The notes beneath the pieces were generated by a model, which worked only from the letters and a program-made list of their open reading frames with translations, was not told the origin of the DNA and did not search any database. The position numbers were made by a program, and so were the translations under genes. Shown piece by piece: positions 42,901 through 50,800 of a stretch of DNA of 64,000 nucleotides (position 1 is the first letter of the stretch; each line of letters opens with the position of its first letter). Where the stretch lies: NCBI GenBank assembly GCA_916048095.2, contig OU696581.1, forward strand, positions 4,010,945 to 4,074,944, in the 5' to 3' direction. This DNA is from Sacculina carcini. Taxonomy: Eukaryota; Arthropoda; Thecostraca; Sacculinidae.

Positions 42901-45234
42901 TGTATTTGAAAGGACGCACACCACAGGAGACATTTGATGAAATGAAAGAAACGTATGGTGATGATGTCCCACCACATGCCCTTGTAAAACCCTGGCATCG
43001 TGAATTCAAACATCGCCGGAATTATGTGAAAACAGCTCCCAGACATGGTCGCCCCCTTCTGCCATTGATGAGGCATCTGTCCGTCAAGTGGAGACTGCCA
43101 TATTAGAAGATCGACGCATTAATATTCGCCAAATAGCCCAATATGACTAGATTTGTTCAGGGTCTGTGGAAACTATACTCGTTCAGCACATATATAACAG
43201 TACATATTTAGTGAATTCGTTTAGTCAATGAGGGTATATCTCGCAAGAAAATCACCTGCAAATTGGGCTCTATACATTTTAGGGTATGTTCAGGCTGCAC
43301 CGGGCGTACTTCAGTATCGTATATTGGTTTGTGGGCTTGGTTTCATAGTGAAATTGTAAAAGTTTGAGGTGCTCTAGTTTTGAACATTGTCGTTGGTCTG
43401 GTACAATATAATAGCACTGACTTAATGCAATAATAAAAATATAATAATAATATAATATAATATAACAATATAATAGCACTGATTTTTGTGAAATAATGAG
43501 AAAGAAACAAGTAAATGAGGTAGAAGTCGAGCAAGCGCTCTTTTGCTAAAGACTCTTTTGCTCAGTCAGAGTACTTATATAAAATAGTGCATGTTCTGCA
43601 CTTGGTTCAGCATAAATGACTAAAAATTATTTAACAAACACCATTCAAAAGATCAGTTTAATACCTTTGTAATAGTATAATTTGACGTCAATTGACGGCT
43701 CTGGTCCTTCTAGGTAGTTTTGTTTCCATAGCAAAAACTATTAATGCCAAACAACAAATGTGTTGTCAATATGCTCATTTTAGCAAAAAAATAAGTAAGG
43801 AAAATACAAGTATGTAACTGTAACCAGTGAAAAGTTATTTGAGACTAAAATTTGAATAGCCGTCAATTGACGGCTCCGGTCCTTCTAGTGTTAACTTCTG
43901 CTCTCTCTCTCTCTTATGCTTATCACCTTGTTGAGCGCCACTACAAACGGCAGGCGGGTGCGGTACATGATGCTGCAGGCGTACAGCATGTTCGACATGA
44001 ACGTAACAGGGCTGGCGCTACGCACGGCGTCCATCACATACACTACGACCGTTGGATAGCCGGCCGCCAGCGACTCAGTGATTATCGCTCCCGACGCCGA
44101 CCACGTGAATGCCTCGCAGACACACACACACGCATGCACACACGGGTGTATTTTTATTTCAGAGGACCTAGGAGTCTGGACTCAATATTAAACCAGAGAG
44201 AAGCACTTCATCGCTGAAATGACCCGATAGACTGCTATTATTAACAGTGACGTGAAATGACGTGTATCACCTCTATTTGGCCCGGCGTATCGATGAGCAC
44301 GTGAGACGGTGGCGGCGTGACGGCCGCGGACTGTCGCCTGTCCCCGTCACTGTCGTTACCGACGGGCCCGCGGAGGCAGCGTCGCTCTAGTATAGCCAGC
44401 AGCTGATCGAAGCGCGAAGCGAACAGGTTGAGCGCCGTGACAATGGCACCGTTCGGTCCCAGGCCGTACTGCTGCATGACACTGCGGTATTGCACTGTGT
44501 CGCGAATATCTGACAAAAGCACGCACACGCCCGAATGAAGAACACATCAAATGGCCGTCAAATTTGGAGGAGTGCTTATTAATCGCTGATACAAAAAGTT
44601 GGACAAGTGTATGAGAGATCGTACAAAACATCATATCAGTAGAGAGCGAAAACAAAAGTGTGACGGAATAAACAATACAATAATTACATACAACTATACC
44701 CACACTATATGAGTAATAAAATCATACACACACCACACACACTACTGTCTGATCATATTGAGAAGAGCGTGTTGAGATGATAACAGTGATGCCAAGGTGG
44801 AAGTGAATGCGAGTGCAACAAGCACGGCAAAAAACAATCAACGCACCAACATTGGCCGGGTAGGGCACCTCACAACACGCCGGATCCAGATTAACAACGA
44901 AAGGCAGTGAACGCTCACGACGCTCTTTCTGACACTGCCGTGCATCCTCCTGCTGCTGTCCTTCCTTCGCGTCGTTTGAGCTGTGGTGCTGATTGTGCAA
45001 GCTGCTGGCTTGTTGGTGCAGGTGCGCCGTGACACGCTGCACCAACGACGTCTTGCCCGAGCCGGCCATGCCAAGAAATATGACACACGGCGGACGACTG
45101 GCTACGTTAACACTTGCGCCGGTCGGCGGGCTTGCGCTAGCTTCATCTCTCACGGCAGTTGGCGGCGAGGACGAACGCTTGGTGGTAGAACTGAAGCTGT
45201 CATCGTTGACGTCGATCGAGAAGCGAGAGGCCAT
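33627..45234 (-). CDS. GPN1: GPN-loop GTPase 1 (XPA-binding protein 1), five exons, complete
   Basis: Exons 45234-44847, 44509-44271, 44112-43927, 36768-36623 and 33969-33627 join in frame to 1302 nt (433 aa); human GPN1 is about 374 aa. The product is the GTPase that with GPN3 supports RNA polymerase II assembly and nuclear import. The P-loop [15 protein letters not shown], the GPN loop YGLGPNG, G3 DTPGQIE and G4 NKED (split by intron 3) are all present. The ATG at 45234 is chosen because upstream in-frame codons offer no ATG. Extra length comes from an N-terminal extension, a Gln/His/Arg-rich insert of about 35 residues after the P-loop, and a second insert before the DTPGQ segment. Intron 3 (7.2 kb) and intron 4 (2.7 kb) are filled with transposons. 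Confidence 0.93.
34280..36200 (+). mobile_element. Fossil Ty3/gypsy element D in GPN1 intron 4
   Basis: Plus strand, opposite to GPN1. Recognisable pieces: the RNase H end ([20 protein letters not shown]) at about 34755-34815; the integrase zinc-finger region and [20 protein letters not shown] at about 35140-35215; [13 protein letters not shown] at about 35250; the second Asp and Glu regions at 35466-35640; and [21 protein letters not shown] at about 35840-35900. Many stops and frameshifts; no LTRs. Confidence 0.78.
34795..34837. repeat. Perfect palindrome, 21-bp arms
   Basis: CGCGATAATTGAAGCTGTTC(G) is followed after one base by its exact inverse. The left arm is coding sequence of the gypsy D RNase H; the right arm is its inverted copy. 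Confidence 0.95.
36201..36622. other. GPN1 intron 4, unassigned part
   Basis: T-rich unassigned sequence between the fossil gypsy and GPN1 exon 4. Confidence 0.5.
36623..36768 (-). CDS. GPN1: GPN1 exon 4
   Basis: Found by reading the minus strand between repeats; it is too short to appear as a long open frame. It follows GGTCAG, encodes [19 protein letters not shown] and [16 protein letters not shown], and ends phase 2 before GTGAAT. This matches the human segment after NKTD, including the VLDEFY motif. Confidence 0.9.
36769..37338. other. GPN1 intron 3, 3' part
   Basis: TG-repeat acceptor region (minus strand) then unassigned sequence up to the inverted-repeat element starting at 37339. 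Confidence 0.5.
37458..37740 (+). mobile_element. tRNA-derived SINE-like element
   Basis: Head resembles a tRNA with anticodon loop CTCACAA and a perfect B box GGTTCGAAACC (37506-37516) plus an A-box-like GTGTGCAGTTG. The body contains GTCCACCCAGCAGTAAATG, a piece seen in several animal tRNA-SINEs. No tail or target duplication is fixed. Confidence 0.55.
37741..38373. other. GPN1 intron 3 filler
   Basis: Contains another AGAAGGACC/palindrome copy (37797-37825). Otherwise AT-rich sequence with nothing recognised. Confidence 0.45.
38519..38654 (-). repeat. 3' LTR of gypsy E (136 bp)
   Basis: Minus strand TGTGGCCTCC to GTTCCTACA. It is preceded inside by the purine tract CCTGGGGGGGAAC. Confidence 0.92.
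38681..41842 (-). pseudogene. pol of gypsy E, one in-frame stop
   Basis: Starts [11 protein letters not shown] at the TAATG overlap. Protease [13 protein letters not shown] with [25 protein letters not shown] and an intact YLDDILVFS; RNase H with [23 protein letters not shown] and SDCLSRP; integrase with [10 protein letters not shown] and CTLCQRC, Asp in [10 protein letters not shown], Asp in ITSDRGRQF and Glu in [14 protein letters not shown] at 39572-39574 right after FTIVDR interrupts an otherwise single frame of about 1053 codons that continues to 38681. Confidence 0.9.
41842..42642 (-). CDS. gag of gypsy E
   Basis: 266 aa from MSIEPADAL. The C-terminal Cys/His cluster [19 protein letters not shown] is the CsRn1-type replacement of the CCHC knuckle. 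The stop codon overlaps the pol start as TAATG at 41840-41844. Confidence 0.88.
   Translation of the reverse strand: MSIEPADALSAAVRVELPVFDDTDVDTWLLMCDNLLEDGGVKTQLTKFRKVWAKRPPAKFRIVKELASQSPLAADCYDRLQNRLRTRLQLSPAERLQRLESLPRRLGSMKPSELYDAMHALYPHDMDHEILREVFLLRLPTEMQLLCRELLKTVTLREAALQMDIHHRARSHETPASTLVVSQEISDDDECVVAVTRHAAAHAPTDAVNRRQNSSQQATAGSSFVDRWCRLHRKYGPAARHCAGPCTYHVDLPQFQRPGNGHGNRR
42695..42706 (-). other. Primer binding site of gypsy E, tRNA-Trp
   Basis: Minus strand TGGTGACCCCGA two bases inside the 5' LTR; same 12-nt tRNA-Trp match as element A. Confidence 0.75.
42709..42844 (-). repeat. 5' LTR of gypsy E (136 bp)
   Basis: Identical to the 3' LTR apart from one A/G difference in the AAAT(A/G)AATATAAA stretch. 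Confidence 0.93.
42888..43145 (+). pseudogene. Mariner transposase N-terminal fragment
   Basis: [20 protein letters not shown] and HWHREFK-like sequence match the helix-turn-helix N-terminus of mariner/SETMAR-type transposases. A frameshift follows APRHGRP, and the catalytic DDD part is absent. Confidence 0.8.
43146..43675. other. GPN1 intron 3, unassigned
   Basis: AT-rich sequence after the truncated mariner, up to the inner inverted-repeat copy at 43684. Nothing recognised. Confidence 0.5.
43927..44112 (-). CDS. GPN1: GPN1 exon 3
   Basis: A 62-codon phase-0 exon after GCGAG, encoding [15 protein letters not shown] through LPFVVALNK, ending before GTGATA. The acceptor follows a (TG)n tract. 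The last two residues begin the G4 motif completed by exon 4. Confidence 0.9.
44271..44509 (-). CDS. GPN1: GPN1 exon 2 with GPN loop
   Basis: Starts after TTTGTCAG with AT completing a split aspartate codon, and ends GAG before GTGATA. It contains [20 protein letters not shown] and DTPGQIE. A roughly 25-residue Ser/Pro/Asp-rich insert sits between them. Confidence 0.9.
44847..45234 (-). CDS. GPN1: GPN1 exon 1 with P-loop
   Basis: Starts at ATG 45234 (MASRFSIDV) and ends in phase 1 before GTGCGT. It contains the nucleotide-binding [13 protein letters not shown], a low-complexity insert ([11 protein letters not shown] then Gln/Arg-rich) and [18 protein letters not shown]. The insert is absent from human GPN1. 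Confidence 0.9.
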
Positions 45235-45771
45235 TAGATGTTCAGTGATATCTGTGTGCAACTCTGATCTCGGAAAGACGCGGCTGAGATCTACCTAGAG
45301 ATACGAAGTTGGGTACGCCGACCTAATGAGGGCACCTGCGTTATTAGAATTTTACTCAAACAAAGAACCCGAAGTGGAATCGCTTCGGCTAGATAGAAAT
45401 ACAACAAACTGCAGCGAATCGTATGAAATGCCGCGTGATTTGTAAACAAATACCGTTAATGAAACAAAACCTTCAATTATGTGTGACACGTGCGTTATAA
45501 ATAAAATTATGAATTTATCGTTATCGATCAATTTCACAAATATTTTCCTACTATAAATTGTTGATTTGCGTTTTGATTTTTGAGACAGCGCTTTTCATCA
45601 ATCGTGATGTAACTGATCAATTTAAAATGCTCAATAGAAAACATTTACTGATAATAAACATTTCAACTGATCAATAAGAAAATAAGTGTCCATGCTATAT
45701 TTTGCTGAGAGTATTAGCTTTGTAGTGTTTCGATTTGATATTCGTCCGTTATTGTGTAGTGCCGCTGCTCT
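45235..45771. other. Upstream region of GPN1
   Basis: Should hold the GPN1 promoter and 5' UTR (minus strand). I recognise no core promoter motif. The long-TIR transposon starts at about 45772. Confidence 0.5.
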
Positions 45772-45917
45772 CCGGTGTGACGGTGTGACGGCCCAAGATG
45801 CGACATCAGATCAGATCAGATGAAAAGTTGAGGGTTAGCCTTTGCAACGGCCCCTCTTCGCTCATATTTGTATCACTTAATAGCAATATGTTCGTCCTGT
45901 TCGTCCGTTCCGTGTTT

Positions 45918-46213
45918 CTATTCTGTTTTTATTCCATTCTCCCTTTTCTTCCTCCTTTTCCAAAAACCATACAACCCCTCTTTCACCTTTTCCATTTCTT
46001 CCTTGTTTTCAAACATAAACAATGCTCTTCCTATGGCTTCTTCAGCTGTCTCTCCCTGTCCGCTCAACGCCCCTACCTTTTCCCTCAGATCTGCATATCC
46101 CTCACACTTCAACATAAAATGCTCTAAATTTTCATTTTCATTTTCGCACATCGGGCATTTGTTTTCTTCTGTCCACACCCTATTGTTTAGTTGCATACAA
46201 TTTGTTCGAGCCC
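45918..46213 (-). CDS. LINE ORF2 C-terminal zinc finger in -1 frame
   Basis: Frame continues from AGG after the T-run with RARTNCMQL, then the finger CPMCENENENLEHFMLKC and a basic tail ending at TGA. This is the normal C-terminal domain of such ORF2 proteins, displaced by one base. Confidence 0.75.
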
Positions 46214-49200
46214 TAAAAAAATTTCTGATGCCGGTTTATTATCATACATGTAGTCTACCTTTCCTATTTCGTCTCTGTATTTCCTATATATTCCCAAGGT
46301 TGACTTTTCCAACATTCCTTCCTTCCATTTCCTCGTATCCCATGTCTTCACCATCCTATTCACTTCCGATCTTGTTGCATTTTCTAATGTTTTCCAGGTT
46401 ATTCCGGTGTCTTCCATAATTTTCCCCACATGTCTACTCCATATGTCTTCCCTGTCTTCTTTTCCATTCCTCATCAGCTTCTCAACTAGATCATTTCTTC
46501 CTCCTTTCAGCGTGCTGTTTATATAGCTGAACTTGTTCCTTGCCATTCTTGCTTCAAACGATGCTGCGCCTATTTCTCCCCTCAAACCTTCCTGTGCTGT
46601 ATATCGGCTGCCTCCCAAAATCACTCTGTACACACTATTTTCTATGCTTTGCAGTTTTTGTATTTCATTCCTATTAAATTCCACTACACTTGTTCCATAC
46701 AGCAGGGACGGTAATACTATAGCTTTCCAATAAGTCTTGCCTATCATTACTTTATTGCAGCTCCTCATAATTACACTGTATGTCAAATTCGCCATCTTCC
46801 TCGCCTTTGTTATAATCTGTTCTCTGTACTCCTGAAAACAATCTTTCTTATTACAAACTGTCACCCCCAAGTATTTGATGCTATTGGTCACCTGTATACC
46901 TTCTATTTCTTTCATATCCTCCCTTGTGTTGAAAACTATGAACCAACTTTTTCCTTTGTTTATTTCCAATCCGAATTCCGCACTTACTTTGATCAGATTC
47001 CTAATATTTAAGCTTGCTTGTTCTTTATTTGTTGACATCTGTAATCCATCATCTGCGAAAAATAATGTATTAATTTTTACCTCTTTATCCTCGTATCCAC
47101 AGCCATTGTTTTCGAGTACGCTTAAAATCATGTACGTCACCAGTTTGAATAATGTTGTTGAGCATGTGCACCCTTGTTTTATTCCGTTCCTCACTTCTAC
47201 CTCTATATCCTCGCTTTTCCCCGTTCCTATCAATGTTCTGTCATTCTCGTATATTCGTTTCACGCATTCTATTATTTTACTGTTTATTTTATATTTCATC
47301 ATTGCCTCTAATAATTTTTCCCTCCTCACACTGTCATATGCCTTTTTAAAGTCTATTGACGCTACATATAACTCTTTTCGCCTTTGGTATGACTTCCTTA
47401 TGCAATATTGCAGTACAAATATATTATCTTCTATTCTTTTGCCCTTTGTGAATCCCGTCTGCTCGTCCTTCTCAGCCTCATTTCTTCTCATGTGGTTATT
47501 TATCCTCTCACTAATAATTCGCATGAATATCTTATAAGAAACATCTGTTAATGTTATTGGTCTTAAATCTTTCGCTTGCGGCCTGCTTACTTTCGGTACC
47601 ATAATCGTTTTTGACACTTTCCATTCGTCCGGAATTTCTCCCTTTTCCATTATTCGGTTCAGACTATCCCTTAGAGCTACCATGCATGAATCCTTCTCCA
47701 GAAAAATCTTATACAACTCCGGCTTTAATCTATTTGGCCCCGCAGCTTTCCCCTTCTTTATACTCTTCAAACTATCTTTTATTTCCTCTATTGATATTTC
47801 GTCCCCATTCATTTTCTTACATTCCAAATCCATTTTCCCGCACATATCCAGATGCTCTCTAAGCACTCCGGGTAATCTGTCTCCCTCATTCGTTGTTATT
47901 ACCCCTGTTCCTTCCTCTCCCAGCTTCATTTCATATTCCAGTCGTCTCTCTTCGTTCCACACCCTTTCTAATCTAGTATTGTCTCTCTGGTAGATTTTCT
48001 TCCAGAACTCCTCAATCTCTATTATTGTGTCCTCCTGACTCAGCCTCACTCCCTCCTTGAATACTCGTACTTCCTCATTCCTTTTCGTACCCTGTCTTCT
48101 CAGCTTATTAATATTATCCCATAATTTTTTACTCTGATTTCTCCCACTTCTTATTTCATTGGTAATCTTTTCCTCGTGCCGTGAAATCTCCTCTTTGATT
48201 TGGTATTGCACTATTCTCTTCTGTTTCTGATATTCTTCGTCTAACCTTTGTTTTGTCTTTTCGTCTCCAGCATTCCTCCGTCTCCTGTTTATCCATTTTC
48301 TTAGTTTTATTGCCTTCTTTATGTCCTCATTCATCCAAACTGGCTCCATCGTGTCCCCTCTCACCCTCTTCTTGTATGTCCGTTTCAGCACTTTGTCGGC
48401 TGATTCTATCATTGCTCTTTCTAATCTGGTTATGTCCATTTCTTTAACCCTCTGACATTTTTCCCCAACTTCGTCCACGTACACTTTCAATGATGCCTCG
48501 TCCCTTCGGTAGTACTCAATCGTCTCAACTTTTGTGCATCTCCCATCTGCCTCCTTCCCTGTGAGCACCACCTCTAAAAGGTTATGATCAGAAATGTCTA
48601 ATGTTTCTCTTTCATCATCTATTATCATTCTGTTGAACCTTTCGTACAGCTTTCTGTTTGCCAATGCAAAATCTATGACACTTCTTGATCCTCTCCCTTG
48701 CCACGTGTACACCCCCTGACATCTGGTATCCCCATTTAACAAGATAAGATTGTATTTGTCTATCCACTCGTTAATGATAGCCCCTCCTTTATCCTCTTTT
48801 TGCTCCCCTATAGAGCCAATGTGCCCGTTAAAATCTCCTATTATTAGTAAAGCATTTTCATTATTTCTTCCTATTTCTTCCTCTATTTCCTTTTTAATGT
48901 CCTCCCGCTTACTCTCGTCCGTGTTTCCGCATGGAAAATATACGGCAACAATCAGAAAGCTAAATCCCCCGAATGCACATTTACCGTAAATTATATCCCT
49001 TTCTCGTGTTTCTATTTGTTCCACTGAAATTTCCCCATCTTTTCTCCATAATATCATTAGTCCTCCCCCCTTTTTTTCTCCGTTTTCTCTCATACTACCT
49101 ATCCTTTTGATGTCTTCCGAAATTTTTATTTGATCCCTTTTCAATTGTGTTTCAGTTAGGCACATTATTGTGTACTTATCTATTACCTGTTCCACCTCTC

Positions 49201-49336
49201 CTATCTTTACATTTGTTAACCCTTGAATATTTACACATTTGATGTTTACTTCGTTCTTCCTCTGGTTGTTGTCTCTGTCTCTACTCCGCCTTACCGAAAA
49301 TCCTTCCTCATCAACTGCCCTTTCTTTATAAACCAT
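46187..49336 (-). CDS. LINE ORF2: APE endonuclease and reverse transcriptase
   Basis: 1049 codons without a break. Endonuclease residues about 30-260 show CLTETQL, IGDFNGHIG, VIDFALANR and SDHNLLEVVL, with the catalytic Glu, Asp, Asn and His all in place. RT has RPITLTDVSYKIF, ASIDFKKAYDSVRR, GIKQGCTCS and the intact catalytic FFADDGLQ. It stops eight codons after a T TTT TTA heptamer, while the expected C-terminal CCHC finger lies in the -1 frame downstream. Confidence 0.9.
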   Translation of the reverse strand: MVYKERAVDEEGFSVRRSRDRDNNQRKNEVNIKCVNIQGLTNVKIGEVEQVIDKYTIMCLTETQLKRDQIKISEDIKRIGSMRENGEKKGGGLMILWRKDGEISVEQIETRERDIIYGKCAFGGFSFLIVAVYFPCGNTDESKREDIKKEIEEEIGRNNENALLIIGDFNGHIGSIGEQKEDKGGAIINEWIDKYNLILLNGDTRCQGVYTWQGRGSRSVIDFALANRKLYERFNRMIIDDERETLDISDHNLLEVVLTGKEADGRCTKVETIEYYRRDEASLKVYVDEVGEKCQRVKEMDITRLERAMIESADKVLKRTYKKRVRGDTMEPVWMNEDIKKAIKLRKWINRRRRNAGDEKTKQRLDEEYQKQKRIVQYQIKEEISRHEEKITNEIRSGRNQSKKLWDNINKLRRQGTKRNEEVRVFKEGVRLSQEDTIIEIEEFWKKIYQRDNTRLERVWNEERRLEYEMKLGEEGTGVITTNEGDRLPGVLREHLDMCGKMDLECKKMNGDEISIEEIKDSLKSIKKGKAAGPNRLKPELYKIFLEKDSCMVALRDSLNRIMEKGEIPDEWKVSKTIMVPKVSRPQAKDLRPITLTDVSYKIFMRIISERINNHMRRNEAEKDEQTGFTKGKRIEDNIFVLQYCIRKSYQRRKELYVASIDFKKAYDSVRREKLLEAMMKYKINSKIIECVKRIYENDRTLIGTGKSEDIEVEVRNGIKQGCTCSTTLFKLVTYMILSVLENNGCGYEDKEVKINTLFFADDGLQMSTNKEQASLNIRNLIKVSAEFGLEINKGKSWFIVFNTREDMKEIEGIQVTNSIKYLGVTVCNKKDCFQEYREQIITKARKMANLTYSVIMRSCNKVMIGKTYWKAIVLPSLLYGTSVVEFNRNEIQKLQSIENSVYRVILGGSRYTAQEGLRGEIGAASFEARMARNKFSYINSTLKGGRNDLVEKLMRNGKEDREDIWSRHVGKIMEDTGITWKTLENATRSEVNRMVKTWDTRKWKEGMLEKSTLGIYRKYRDEIGKVDYMYDNKPASEIFLGLEQIVCN
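46214..46220 (-). other. Slippery-type heptamer T TTT TTA at the ORF2 frame break
   Basis: In the ORF2 reading frame the codons are ATT TTT TTA, which fits X XXY YYZ for -1 slippage. A one-base deletion in the T-run would give the same picture. No strong downstream stem was seen. Confidence 0.45.
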
Positions 49337-50325
49337 CCTTGTTCATTATTTTCCCTCTTTTCCCTCAGCTTCTCTCTCACTTCTTTCTCAGCTTGTCTTT
49401 CCTTGTAAGTCATATCTGGTGACACAAACACCTTTCTGTACTCCTCCTCTTTTGCGTCTTTCAGTAGTTTTGCTCGCTTTATTATCTCCCATTTGATTCC
49501 CGCATTTCTCATCTTCACTAACAGTGTCCTGGGTTTTCCTCCACGCTCCTCATTTCTTCCCAGTCTCACTACATCCTCTATCTCGTCCACATCCACATTT
49601 AGTTCTTCCTTGAATATCTTCATACATGCCATCCGATCCTGTTCCTTCTGCATTTCCCCTTCTGTTTCCTTAGTCTCTTGCAAGTTGTAGAGGACTAGAT
49701 TATTCCTTCTTTTCGCCTTTTCGTCTCTTTCTTCCATTATTTCCACTACTCTAGTTGTTATTTCGTCTCGCATTTCCTCCTCTCGTTTTTTCCATTTCTC
49801 TTCTATCCCCATTACCATTGCTTGTACATCTTTCAGCTGTCTTTTTATTTCTTCCAATTCGCCTCCATTCTCCTCTATTTCCTTGCCATATCTTTGCCGC
49901 CTTTCACTGATCTTCCCTTCCCTATCGTCTTCATATTTTTCGATCCTTCTCATCACCCCCTCATTTTGTTCCTTCACTTTTTTCAGCTCAACCTTCATTT
50001 CCTCGTTGTCTCTTTTCACCTTTCTTGCTTCTTTCATATCCTTTTTAATGGTCTCCTTGCATTTTGAACAGAACCAGGCTTGCTCGCTCTTTCTCAGTTC
50101 CTCATATACATGTTTTCCCATCTTTTCACACTCCGTGTGAATCCATAATTCGCATAAATCGCACACCACCGCCCGCTCATTGTCCTTCACTTTCTTCTCA
50201 CACTTCCCACATTTCTCCCCTCTTCTTTCCTCTTCACAACTCCTGCATACCGCTTCCCCGTTCAACTTCCCAAAAAATCCACACTCTTTGCATTCTTTCG
50301 TTCTCAATGCCCGCCCTTTCTCCAT
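49291..50325 (-). CDS. LINE ORF1: PHD-type zinc finger, coiled coil, RNA-binding-like domain
   Basis: 344 aa. Residues about 11-95 contain two Cys-rich units, the second a PHD finger (CGKCEKKVKDNERAVVCDLC, then WIHTEC and WFCSKC). Residues about 100-210 are a long charged coiled coil. Residues about 215-330 (NLVLYNLQETKE, VVRLGRN, PRTLLVKMRN) resemble the ORF1 RNA-binding fold of CR1/L1-like LINEs. It overlaps the ORF2 start by 46 nt in another frame. The strand is strongly purine-rich. Confidence 0.85.
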   Translation of the reverse strand: MEKGRALRTKECKECGFFGKLNGEAVCRSCEEERRGEKCGKCEKKVKDNERAVVCDLCELWIHTECEKMGKHVYEELRKSEQAWFCSKCKETIKKDMKEARKVKRDNEEMKVELKKVKEQNEGVMRRIEKYEDDREGKISERRQRYGKEIEENGGELEEIKRQLKDVQAMVMGIEEKWKKREEEMRDEITTRVVEIMEERDEKAKRRNNLVLYNLQETKETEGEMQKEQDRMACMKIFKEELNVDVDEIEDVVRLGRNEERGGKPRTLLVKMRNAGIKWEIIKRAKLLKDAKEEEYRKVFVSPDMTYKERQAEKEVREKLREKRENNEQGWFIKKGQLMRKDFR

Positions 50326-50800
50326 CGCCCCCTTCTTTTACCCGATCTCCCTTTCTAATATAATCTAATTGACTCCTTTCAACTCTAATCACAATTTTGG
50401 ACACCAACAAACAATTGAGTCTCGCAAAACCCTTATAACCTAGAACAGAACACGAACAGCACGAACACTTTTTGTAGTTTTGTAGTTTTAGAACACTTTT
50501 TGTCCACTTTTTGACATGGCCCAAGATGCGACAGCGACGCTTACGACGCGTTTAAGGCATTCAATGCCTTCACCGAATATTTATTCCTTCACTGAAACTT
50601 GTAGGGTCTGTTATGAAATTGCATTTGTTGTTTGAATAGTCTCTTGCTGTTATATTCTGAGTTCGCATTGATTTAATACGTCTTATTGGGGCCTTTATTT
50701 ACTTAAATACTTATTCTGGTGTCATATTTTCGTTGCACTGTAAGTTGTTTGGACCAATTTCATTGTTTGTTGTGTTTTGTTGTGGGAATGGTTTTGATAG

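Larger units (their letters stand above)
38374..43145 (+). mobile_element. Mariner-like element split by gypsy E, 3'-truncated
   Basis: Left end TACGAGGGGCGTTCAATAAG is the familiar mariner-type terminus next to TA. The element resumes at 42849 with transposase sequence. No right inverted repeat was found. Confidence 0.72.
37339..43890. mobile_element. DNA element with CACTAGAAGGACCGG termini, piggyBac-like by TTAA
   Basis: CACTAGAAGGACCGG at 37339-37353 is exactly inverted at 43876-43890. The right end abuts TTAA, the left TCAA (one change from TTAA). Near both ends are copies of a 16-bp palindrome GCCGTCAATTGACGGC (exact at 37810-37825 and 43859-43874; one mismatch at 37381-37396 and 43684-43699). 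It carries a SINE-like unit and a mariner/gypsy nest. No transposase of its own was recognised, so the superfamily is inferred. Confidence 0.5.
45807..50512 (-). mobile_element. Nearly intact non-LTR retrotransposon with PHD-finger ORF1
   Basis: Minus strand, 4.7 kb, flanked by GACAT at 45802-45806 and 50513-50517. It has an about 190-bp leader, ORF1, overlapping ORF2 and a 3' end of short ATCTG repeats. The ORF1/ORF2 layout (PHD plus coiled coil, then APE-RT) suggests the CR1/L2-like group, but I cannot fix the clade. Confidence 0.85.

Noticed and set aside
46187..50368. Many Ser/Leu/Phe-rich plus-strand open frames
   Set aside because: They are antisense shadows of the purine-rich LINE ORFs on the minus strand.
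45789..50532. 16-bp GGCCCAAGATGCGACA as the LINE target duplication
   Set aside because: The uninterrupted right TIR already has the two tandem copies, so the duplication is only GACAT.
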